From DATJNI01 sp035508275 (GTDB taxonomy: Bacteria > Patescibacteriota > Saccharimonadia > Saccharimonadales > UBA4665): a stretch of 15,974 bases of DNA. Positions 6,157-11,986 of this stretch are shown here, in pieces (within the stretch, counting starts at the first letter, position 1; each line of letters starts with the position of its first letter). Under the pieces are notes generated by a model. That model worked only from the letters and a program-made list of their open reading frames with translations, ran no database searches and had not been told where the DNA came from. The translations under genes were made by a program, and so were the position numbers. Location of the stretch: assembly GCA_035508275.1 (NCBI GenBank), contig DATJNI010000010.1, forward strand, positions 1 through 15,974, in the 5' to 3' direction.

Positions 6157-6279
6157 TCACGGACCTAAGTGGTGGTGAAGTACCCTTTTGTAGGCAATGT
6201 ATATAACTACCAGCATTATTAGGGCCAAACAAATTAGCATTGGTATAAAGCCATTTTGATCTGTGTTTTTTAGTTTCAT
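6157..6279 (-). CDS. 40-aa single-span membrane microprotein
   Basis: ATG (6277-6279) to TGA (6157-6159) in an otherwise empty 323-bp gap. The peptide starts MKLKNTDQNGF, has one strong membrane helix at about residues 11-29 (FIPMLICLALIMLVVIYIA), then a basic and His-rich end (YKRVLHHHLGP). A plausible promoter places the -10 box 8 nt before the ATG, and an AGGT lies just ahead of it. It is too short for default gene callers. If TGA were not recognised as a stop, it would add four residues and end at TAG (6142-6144). There is no recognised family; the case rests on topology, the promoter and similarity of design to other small membrane proteins in the window. Confidence 0.55.
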   Translation of the reverse strand: MKLKNTDQNGFIPMLICLALIMLVVIYIAYKRVLHHHLGP

Positions 6280-6287
6280 TTACCTAT

Positions 6288-6317
6288 ATTATCTATCCAA
6301 ACAGAGAGTAAAAGCAA
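6288..6317 (-). promoter_or_regulatory. Candidate promoter of the 40-aa microprotein
   Basis: On the minus strand, TTGCTT (6312-6317), an 18-bp spacer and GATAAT (6288-6293). The -10 box is 8 nt from the ATG. It is divergent from the 173-aa gene promoter at 6331-6359, with 13 bp between the two -35 boxes. Confidence 0.5.
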
Positions 6318-6330
6318 GCCTTAAGCACTG

Positions 6331-6359
6331 TTGCTAATTTATACTTCTTATGGTATAAT
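6331..6359 (+). promoter_or_regulatory. Sigma-70-type promoter of the 173-aa orphan (leaderless arrangement)
   Basis: TTGCTA (6331-6336), a 17-bp spacer and a perfect TATAAT (6354-6359). Six bases separate the -10 from the ATG at 6366, so the transcript should begin at or next to the start codon. Confidence 0.8.
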
Positions 6360-6365
6360 GACCTT

Positions 6366-6887
6366 ATGTCAGATACCCCCGAGAAACAAACAAAACAGAC
6401 GCCTGTATTACATATGAGGCCGGAGGGGTATTTTTCTGCTACCGATCCAGAACTTTTGGATCAGTTAAAGAAAGAGCTTGAAGAGGGTGGTGTTATAGTG
6501 TCAAACCCACTTTTTAGTGGTTTCGATGGTGCGGGTATTAGAAGTGCGCGTGATGTCCCACGAACCGACGCTATATTTGGTATGAATGAAGCTGGGTGGC
6601 GAGAGGCTATAAAGCTTCACGAACCAAATCCCTTCGAATACGCCGAGGGTTATGATGTTCCGTGCATTGGTGTATATGAAGGCAATGAGCTTAGCGAAAT
6701 ATATGCAAGTGACATTGATCAAGATTCAGACTTGAGTGAAAGAATTCAACTCTCGGACATAGAAATTGGCGAGAACTTATCTAGTATGCCAACCAATCAG
6801 CCAGTTCGTGAGGCGGTTGTGCACCGGCATTATCCAGAAGGAAGCCCAGTGGATGCGTTAGTAGCTTTAGTTTTTGTAGACAGATAG
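6366..6887 (+). CDS. Acidic soluble protein of unknown function
   Basis: A 173-aa protein with no signal peptide, membrane segment or family I recognise. The N-terminal 40 residues are polar (SDTPEKQTKQ, then ELLDQLKKELEEGG, probably helical). The middle has GFDGAGIRSARDVPRT and GMNEAGWREAIKLHEPNPF. Later come DVPCIGVYEGNELSEIY, an Asp/Ser-rich acidic stretch (about 117-130), and a C-terminus HRHYPEGSPVDALVALVFVDR-like that looks like a final beta strand. The composition suggests one globular alpha/beta domain. Its strong promoter abuts the ATG, so the mRNA is probably leaderless. It stands alone between the rim pair and dnaJ, with its stop 4 bases from the convergent dnaJ stop. Confidence 0.75.
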   Translation: MSDTPEKQTKQTPVLHMRPEGYFSATDPELLDQLKKELEEGGVIVSNPLFSGFDGAGIRSARDVPRTDAIFGMNEAGWREAIKLHEPNPFEYAEGYDVPCIGVYEGNELSEIYASDIDQDSDLSERIQLSDIEIGENLSSMPTNQPVREAVVHRHYPEGSPVDALVALVFVDR

Positions 6888-6891
6888 AACG

Positions 6892-7959
6892 CTATTTCTT
6901 ATTAAATTCTTCGAGTACTCTCTTCTGATCACGACTCAGTCGAGTTGGGGTGTCGACAATTAATGTGACTATGTGGGGACCACGAGAACCGCCTCTTAGA
7001 TGTGGCACACCGTGATTGGACAGCTTAAAGTCAGAGCCAGATTGCGTACCTGATGGGACTTTCATGGTTACTGGTCCGTCAACTGTACTAACTTCTATTT
7101 CAGTACCAAGGGCTGCATCAACCATGGGTACATGCTCTTCGCTCAAGATAATATCGCCTTCCCGCGTGAATTTTTTATGAGATTTTACTCGGATGTTGAT
7201 ATATAGATCGCCTTTCGGGCCATTAGCAATGGCTTCGCCGTGTTCTCTTAGTCTTATGGTTGCGCCGTCGTCTACACCTGCTGGGATTTTTAGGTCTAGG
7301 TCTTGTTTCCTTCGAATGGTTCCTTTGCCTTTACATTGAGAGCAAGGTTTTTCTGGTATTTTTCCAACACCCTTACATTTAGGGCAAACAGCAGCTTGTT
7401 GAATGTTACCAAAGATAGTTTTGGTTAAAGTAACTACTTGTCCGCTGCCACCACATTGATCACAGGTTTTTAGCTCATAACCAGGTTCCACAGTTGTTCC
7501 TTTACAGTGTGGGCAGGTATCCTCTATATCCATACTAATCTTAGTTTCTGTACCGAAGACTGCTTCCTCGAAAGAAATCTCAATACTGGCTTCAACGTCT
7601 CTTCCTCTAGTTTGACGTTGTGGACCGCTGCTGCGACCACCACCAAAGAAGCTATTGAAGATGTCGCCAAGGCCAAGATCGCCGAAGTCAAAGTTAACGT
7701 TTTGAGCATTACCGTAAGCACCACCAAAGGGGTTACCGGCGTTGCCACCGACTCCGGCATGACCGAACTGATCGTATCTCTTTCTTTTCTCTGAGTCTTT
7801 TAAAACTTCGTAGGCTTCGTTAATTTCTTTAAACTTTGTCTCATCACCGCCTCTATCCGGGTGGTGTTCAATAGCAGCACGTCTAAACGCCTTCTTTATT
7901 TCGTCAGCAGAAGCGCTCTTACTGACACCTAAAACTTCGTAATAGTCTCTTTGAGCCAT
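6892..7959 (-). CDS. dnaJ: Chaperone DnaJ (Hsp40)
   Basis: A 355-aa class I (type A) DnaJ. The J-domain spans about 1-65 with HPD at 33-35, followed by a Gly/Phe/Asn-rich linker (about 66-107). The cysteine-rich zinc domain has four motifs: CPHCKGTT, CDQCGGSG, CPKCKGVG and CSQCKGKG (about 149-213). Two beta-sandwich substrate-binding domains follow. The first zinc motif ends in Thr instead of Gly. DnaJ delivers unfolded clients to DnaK and stimulates its ATPase. The gene lies 35 nt after dnaK in the same direction and no promoter or Shine-Dalgarno stands out in that gap, so it should be read from the CIRCE-controlled dnaK promoter. Its 3' end faces the 173-aa gene with 4 bases between. Confidence 0.97.
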   Translation of the reverse strand: MAQRDYYEVLGVSKSASADEIKKAFRRAAIEHHPDRGGDETKFKEINEAYEVLKDSEKRKRYDQFGHAGVGGNAGNPFGGAYGNAQNVNFDFGDLGLGDIFNSFFGGGRSSGPQRQTRGRDVEASIEISFEEAVFGTETKISMDIEDTCPHCKGTTVEPGYELKTCDQCGGSGQVVTLTKTIFGNIQQAAVCPKCKGVGKIPEKPCSQCKGKGTIRRKQDLDLKIPAGVDDGATIRLREHGEAIANGPKGDLYINIRVKSHKKFTREGDIILSEEHVPMVDAALGTEIEVSTVDGPVTMKVPSGTQSGSDFKLSNHGVPHLRGGSRGPHIVTLIVDTPTRLSRDQKRVLEEFNKK

Positions 7960-7994
7960 TTATATATTCTATCTTACTGGCTCTATTAAGCCCT

Positions 7995-9905
7995 TTAGTC
8001 TTTCTTGTCGTCGACTACTTCACCCTCGATAGCTTCGTCTTTTTTGTCATTGTCTGCAGCATCGGTTTTTTCTTCAGTATCTTCGCTAGTGCCGGATTGT
8101 TCGTACATCTTAGCTCCGATTGGCATCAGTTTGTCGTTTAGTTCCTTAGCAGCTTTTTCTAGGTCGTCTTTGGTTGCTTTGTCGTCGGCTAGGATTTTCT
8201 TAGCTGACTCTACAGACTCGTCTAGGGTCTTTTCGTCTTCTTCACTGATCTTGTTGGCATAGTCTTTCTTTAGCTTCTCAGCCTGGTAAACTGCGCTATC
8301 CAGAAGGTTACGGGCTTCAACCTCTTCCTTCTTTTCTTTGTCCTCTTCAGCGTGAGTCTCGGCTTCCTTAGCCATTCTTTCAACCTCGGTTTTATCTAGA
8401 TTGCCAGAGCCGCTGATAGTAATGCTTTGTTCTTTGCCAGTACCCTTATCTTTAGCAGTCACGTTTAGGATACCGTTAGCATCGATGTTGAAGGTTACTT
8501 CAATTTGTGGAACTCCTCGTGGGGCTGGGGGAATACCGTCTAGGATAAAGCGGCCGAGAGATTTGTTACCACCGATCATTTCGCGCTCGCCTTGGGCTAC
8601 ATGGATTTCTACCTGTGGCTGGTTGTCTGCAGCGGTTGAGAAAACTTCGCTTTTGCTTGTGGGTATTGTAGTGTTTCGCTCAATTAGCTTAGTCATGACG
8701 CCGCCCATAGTTTCAATGCCCAGGCTTAAGGGGGTTACGTCTAGCAGAAGTACGTCTTTAACGTCGCCTTGAAGAACTCCGGCTTGGATGGCAGCACCGA
8801 TAGCGACTACTTCATCCGGGTTAACGCCCTTCATTGGGTCTTTACCGAAGATTTGTTTAACCTTTTCTTGAACGGCTGGCATCCTAGTCATACCACCAAC
8901 TAAAACAACGGCGTCAACGTCACTAGCCTTGAGCCCTGCATCCTTTAAGGCTTTCTCGCAAGGACTAGCGGTCTTATCTATTAGTTCACTAACTAAGCTT
9001 TCTAATTTGGCCCTGGTTAGCTTGTACTCGAAGTGTTTAGGGCCATCAGCGTCAGCAGTTAGAAATGGTAGGTTAACATCTACTTCTTGGGCTGTACTTA
9101 GTTCAATCTTAGCCTTTTCGGCCTCGTCGCGTAGTCTCTGCATGGCAGCGTTGTCTGTACTTACATTTATGCCGCTTTGCTTTTTGAATTCTTCGGCAAA
9201 GTAGTTAACTAGCACACGGTCAAAGTCGGCACCACCGAGGTGAGTGTCACCGTTAGTGGATTTAACTTCGAAGACTCCGTCGCCCAGCTCAAGGATGGAA
9301 ATGTCGAAGGTACCACCACCAAGGTCGTAAACAGCGATCTTTTCGTCCTTTTTCTCGTCTTTATCGAGGCCGTAAGCTAAAGCGGCAGCAGTCGGTTCGT
9401 TAATTATTCTTTTTACTTCAAGTCCGGCTATCTTGCCAGCGTCTTTAGTGGCTTGTCTTTGGGAGTCGTCGAAGTAAGCAGGAACAGTAATTACTGCCTC
9501 TGTTACCTTATCTCCTAAAAAGCTCTCGGCATCTGCTTTAAGTTTAGATAGGATCATAGCGCTAATTTCCTCAGGAGAGTATTCTTTGCCGTCCATCTTA
9601 ACTTTTACGCCGTTACCACTTTTAACAATCTCGTAGCCCATAAGCTTAAGGTCTCTTTGGACTTCTTTGTCGGAGTAATTTCGGCCAATTAGTCTTTTAA
9701 CTTCGTAAACTGTGTTTTTTGGATTAGTTACTTGTTGACGCCTGGCAACCTGACCAACTAAACGTTCGCCGTTCTTATTAACAGCCACGACGCTAGGGGT
9801 TGTTCTGTTACCCTCTGAATTGGTAATAATCTCTGGCTTTCCTGACTGCATTACTGCCATAGCCGAGTTGGTCGTACCAAGGTCAATTCCAATAATTTTG
9901 CTCAT
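7995..9905 (-). CDS. dnaK: Chaperone DnaK (Hsp70)
   Basis: A 636-aa full-length Hsp70. The ATPase domain opens with IGIDLGTTNSAMAV (phosphate-1 loop, D8-S14) and contains VYDLGGGTFDIS (from about residue 192) and VVLVGGMTRMP. The interdomain linker is DVLLLDVTPLSLG (about 383-395). A beta-sandwich substrate domain, a helical lid and an acidic, disordered tail ending around EGEVVDDKKD complete it. It binds exposed hydrophobic segments in an ATP-driven cycle with DnaJ and GrpE. AAAGGG ends about 8 nt before the ATG as ribosome site. A CIRCE operator and overlapping promoter lie 51-89 nt upstream, so it is expected to be HrcA-repressed and heat-inducible, separately from hrcA-grpE. Confidence 0.99.
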   Translation of the reverse strand: MSKIIGIDLGTTNSAMAVMQSGKPEIITNSEGNRTTPSVVAVNKNGERLVGQVARRQQVTNPKNTVYEVKRLIGRNYSDKEVQRDLKLMGYEIVKSGNGVKVKMDGKEYSPEEISAMILSKLKADAESFLGDKVTEAVITVPAYFDDSQRQATKDAGKIAGLEVKRIINEPTAAALAYGLDKDEKKDEKIAVYDLGGGTFDISILELGDGVFEVKSTNGDTHLGGADFDRVLVNYFAEEFKKQSGINVSTDNAAMQRLRDEAEKAKIELSTAQEVDVNLPFLTADADGPKHFEYKLTRAKLESLVSELIDKTASPCEKALKDAGLKASDVDAVVLVGGMTRMPAVQEKVKQIFGKDPMKGVNPDEVVAIGAAIQAGVLQGDVKDVLLLDVTPLSLGIETMGGVMTKLIERNTTIPTSKSEVFSTAADNQPQVEIHVAQGEREMIGGNKSLGRFILDGIPPAPRGVPQIEVTFNIDANGILNVTAKDKGTGKEQSITISGSGNLDKTEVERMAKEAETHAEEDKEKKEEVEARNLLDSAVYQAEKLKKDYANKISEEDEKTLDESVESAKKILADDKATKDDLEKAAKELNDKLMPIGAKMYEQSGTSEDTEEKTDAADNDKKDEAIEGEVVDDKKD

Positions 9906-9955
9906 ATACTTACCCTTTCACTCTTAAATAAACAGGATTAAATGTTTCTATACCT

Positions 9956-9985
9956 AGTTTACGGTAGTTAGCACTCATTAGTCAA
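9956..9985 (-). promoter_or_regulatory. dnaK promoter, -35 box inside CIRCE
   Basis: On the minus strand, TTGACT (9980-9985) lies within the CIRCE spacer. An 18-bp spacer leads to TAAACT (9956-9961, four of six consensus bases). This gives a leader of about 45 nt with a proper ribosome site, unlike the hrcA promoter. Confidence 0.65.
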
Positions 9986-9994
9986 GAGTGCTAG
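9968..9994 (-). promoter_or_regulatory. CIRCE operator (HrcA binding site) of dnaK-dnaJ
   Basis: Arms TTAGCACTC (9968-9976) and GAGTGCTAG (9986-9994) flank a 9-nt spacer, an 8/9 inverted repeat matching the CIRCE consensus. It lies between grpE and dnaK and encloses the -35 box of the dnaK promoter. Confidence 0.97.
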
Positions 9995-10003
9995 ATGTTG
10001 TAA

Positions 10004-10492
10004 TTATTTACTCGATACCTTTACCATAGCGTGGCGGATAACTTGACCGTTTAAGGTGTAGCCGGGCTGAAGTTCCTCAGAAACTATCTGCTCTGTGCCC
10101 TTCCCGTCTTCAAAACTTATTGCCTCATGTAACTCAGGGTTAAAGGGTTCGCCAACAGTCTTTATTTTCTCTACACCCATACTGGAAAGTGTTTTTTCGA
10201 ACTGTTTTAAGATGTTTTCTACGCCTTCTACGTAAGAGTTGCCCTCAAGCTCTTTTGGTACGTGGGCAAGAGAGCGTTCTAGGTTATCTAGTGGGGGCAA
10301 AAGCTCATAAACTACAGAAGACTTGACTCTATTTCTTAGCGAGGTTAGTTCCTGTTCGTGACGGCGTCTTAAGTTAATAGCGTCAGCCCGCTCTCTTTTG
10401 AGAGCTTCGGCGAGTTGTTCTACTTGTGTTTTCAAAGCCTCAACCTCAGTGTTGGCTCGTTTATGGGGCTTTGGTTTAGGGTGATCGCTCAT
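10004..10492 (-). CDS. grpE: GrpE nucleotide-exchange factor
   Basis: 162 aa from the ATG at 10492, chosen because it starts 7 nt after the hrcA stop. An in-frame ATG at 10528 would add 12 residues encoded inside hrcA. The N-terminus is basic and polar, then a long coiled coil runs about 15-60 (TEVEALKTQVEQL, then RRRHEQELTSLRNRV). The C-terminal beta domain includes LLPPLDNLERSL, GVEKIKTVGEPFNPELHEAI and LQPGYTLNGQVIRHAMVKV, the standard GrpE signatures. GrpE dimers open the DnaK ATPase domain to release ADP and may act as a thermosensor. The ribosome site is unclear: the only GGAGG is 24 nt from the chosen ATG, so coupling to hrcA translation is likely. Confidence 0.95.
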   Translation of the reverse strand: MSDHPKPKPHKRANTEVEALKTQVEQLAEALKRERADAINLRRRHEQELTSLRNRVKSSVVYELLPPLDNLERSLAHVPKELEGNSYVEGVENILKQFEKTLSSMGVEKIKTVGEPFNPELHEAISFEDGKGTEQIVSEELQPGYTLNGQVIRHAMVKVSSK

Positions 10493-10499
10493 TGGTTTT

Positions 10500-11201
10500 T
10501 TAGCCGTAAAGACTATCCTCCAGTTCATTGCCAGCTCTAGAAACTAGATTCATGACATCACGGTAGCTTTGACGTGTTGGTCCAAGGGTTCCGATGTAAC
10601 TTCTATCGCTAAAGGGGCTTCTGAAGCGGCTAATTATTAAGGTGCATCCAGCGTTGCCGCCAATCGGGTTCTCTTGGCCAATATATACACTTAAGGGCTT
10701 ATTGGGGGCTGCTTCTCTTAGCCAAGGTTCTAGGTTGTCTAAAAGACCGGCGACCTGTTGGACCTGAATGCTATTCATAAATTCTGGTTGGCCGAATAGG
10801 TTAGATAGACCGCTCATATATAGCTGGTTACCGATGGTAGCAAGACCTAGGTTGTGAGTCAGTTCGACTAAAGTATCGACGGCGTTTCGGATCATTCTCT
10901 CCGGGGCACCAGCATCATGTACTCTTTGAGTTAGGGCTTTTTCGGCGCGCTGTGGTGTTTTAACTTTTTGGTCGCTTAGATTGTTAACGTAGAAGCGATA
11001 GCCTTTGTCGGTTGGGATTCGACCGGCACTAGTGTGAGGTTGGTGAATGTATCCAAGCTTTTCTAGTTCAGCCATTTCCGCTCTAATAGTCGCGGAGCTG
11101 ACATTAAATAGCTTAGCTAAAAGCGTGCTGCCGACTGGGCTAGCTACTTCCGCGTACTGTTCAACAATGGCATTTAAGATGCTCTTTTGTCGGTCTGTCA
11201 T
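10500..11201 (-). CDS. hrcA: Heat-inducible repressor HrcA, compact form
   Basis: 233 aa, against about 340 in classical HrcA. The N-terminal winged helix is intact: LNAIVEQYAEVASPVGS, VSSATIRAEMAELEKLGYI and HTSAGRIPTDKGYRFYV. The C-terminal GAF-like part is present: LFGQPEFMNS, LSVYIGQENP and the final IGTLGPTRQSYRDVMNLV. Between LVELTHNLGLATIG (about 112-125) and LYMSGLSNLF, roughly 100 residues of the usual protein are missing, which is where the inserted dimerising domain sits in Thermotoga HrcA. HrcA binds CIRCE and represses chaperone operons. Here CIRCE lies just upstream, so it is autoregulated. The -10 box is 8 nt from the ATG, implying little or no leader. Confidence 0.95.
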   Translation of the reverse strand: MTDRQKSILNAIVEQYAEVASPVGSTLLAKLFNVSSATIRAEMAELEKLGYIHQPHTSAGRIPTDKGYRFYVNNLSDQKVKTPQRAEKALTQRVHDAGAPERMIRNAVDTLVELTHNLGLATIGNQLYMSGLSNLFGQPEFMNSIQVQQVAGLLDNLEPWLREAAPNKPLSVYIGQENPIGGNAGCTLIISRFRSPFSDRSYIGTLGPTRQSYRDVMNLVSRAGNELEDSLYG

Positions 11202-11209
11202 TATCTAAA

Positions 11210-11238
11210 AGAGTACCGTTTTAGCACTCTTAAGTCAA
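11210..11238 (-). promoter_or_regulatory. hrcA-grpE promoter, -35 box inside CIRCE
   Basis: On the minus strand, TTGACT (11233-11238) lies in the CIRCE spacer. A 17-bp spacer leads to TACTCT (11210-11215, three of six consensus bases). The -10 is 8 nt from the ATG at 11201, so transcription would begin at or just before the start codon. Confidence 0.6.
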
Positions 11239-11247
11239 GAGTGCTAG
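11221..11247 (-). promoter_or_regulatory. CIRCE operator (HrcA binding site) of hrcA-grpE
   Basis: Arms TTAGCACTC (11221-11229) and GAGTGCTAG (11239-11247) flank a 9-nt spacer. The arms are identical to those at the dnaK site, only the spacer differs. The outer arm contains the stop codon of the upstream gmk-like gene (11244-11246). Confidence 0.97.
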
Positions 11248-11978
11248 TTGGTTGTTTTAAGATAGGAGTCGATGTCTTTTTGGAGTTTTTTGGCAAGCTT
11301 TCTTGCCCTGTGGTCATCGGCTGGATGATCTGGGAATGAGTCAATAATATTTAGTGTCTCCTGTGTTACGCGGTTAAGGTCATCATTAATGACGGCCACA
11401 TAGTCGTTGGTGGTAAGTAGCTGGTTTAGTTCATCCTTCGCAGTTTTAAGTCGTCGAACGTAGTCACTTACGTCAACTTTATCGCCGTAACGAATATCTA
11501 TACGTTTTTGCCAGGTGTCAAAGTCTGGAGGCAGGATATATATAGCCAGAACGTTTTTATCTACCCCTTTGTACTCACCTACCCCCTGAATTTCGATGTC
11601 AGTGACAGCCGTTTTGTTCTCCTTATTTGCCTTCTGTATTTCGGCGATAGATGTAGCGTAAATGTTTCCTGAGTAATACTTAGCCTCCACTAACTCATGG
11701 TTGTCTAGCATCTTTTCTAGTGTCGGGCGATCTACGAAATAGTATTCCTGGCCGTCTTTTTCTAGAATGCCGTGGTTATATCGAGGTTTCCTGGTGGTAT
11801 GAGAAACAAGGTGATGGAATTTGCCGGTAGCAAGTATCTTTTGTTTAAGTGAAGTTTTGCCGACACCGCTAGGACCAACGAGTAAAACGATCTTAGTTTT
11901 TTTAATAATATCTTTGGCGGAATCCGGCGTGCGGTAGTTCTTTATCTTTTTCTCTAAATCCATATTTAATTTTAACAT
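11244..11978 (-). CDS. gmk: Guanylate kinase-like protein
   Basis: 244 aa, longer than the usual ~200, with about 25 extra residues before the P-loop. Motifs: P-loop GPSGVGKTS (35-43), the GMP-binding VSHTTRKPR (58-66), DGQEYYFVD (75-83), LVEAKYYSGNIYATS (96-110), TDIEIQG (126-132) and a lid-type RRLKTAKDELNQ. Guanylate kinase converts GMP to GDP with ATP. The normal GNxYGT is GNIYATS here, and the usual GE-containing loop after TTRxPR is altered, so a divergent enzyme or paralogue is possible. The gene begins 8 nt after lepA, with no Shine-Dalgarno; a second ATG at codon 6 is an alternative start. Its TAG stop lies inside the hrcA CIRCE. Confidence 0.82.
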   Translation of the reverse strand: MLKLNMDLEKKIKNYRTPDSAKDIIKKTKIVLLVGPSGVGKTSLKQKILATGKFHHLVSHTTRKPRYNHGILEKDGQEYYFVDRPTLEKMLDNHELVEAKYYSGNIYATSIAEIQKANKENKTAVTDIEIQGVGEYKGVDKNVLAIYILPPDFDTWQKRIDIRYGDKVDVSDYVRRLKTAKDELNQLLTTNDYVAVINDDLNRVTQETLNIIDSFPDHPADDHRARKLAKKLQKDIDSYLKTTN

Positions 11979-11986
11979 GCGAGGAT

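Noticed and set aside
7524..7794. Open frames overlapping the zinc and Gly-rich regions of dnaJ on both strands
   Set aside because: Low-complexity shadows of dnaJ; the dnaJ frame explains the conservation.
8005..9204. Several open frames antisense to dnaK (for example 8005-8262, 8401-8772, 8929-9204)
   Set aside because: These Ser/Leu-rich products mirror the codon bias of dnaK on the other strand; they have no promoters, ribosome sites or recognisable domains. The same holds for antisense frames over the kinase, rimK, lepA, murJ and ftsH.
10493..10528. Upstream ATG adding 12 residues to GrpE
   Set aside because: The extra codons lie inside hrcA, the residues (starting MNWRIVF) do not resemble a GrpE N-terminus, and the ATG at 10492 sits just after the hrcA stop.
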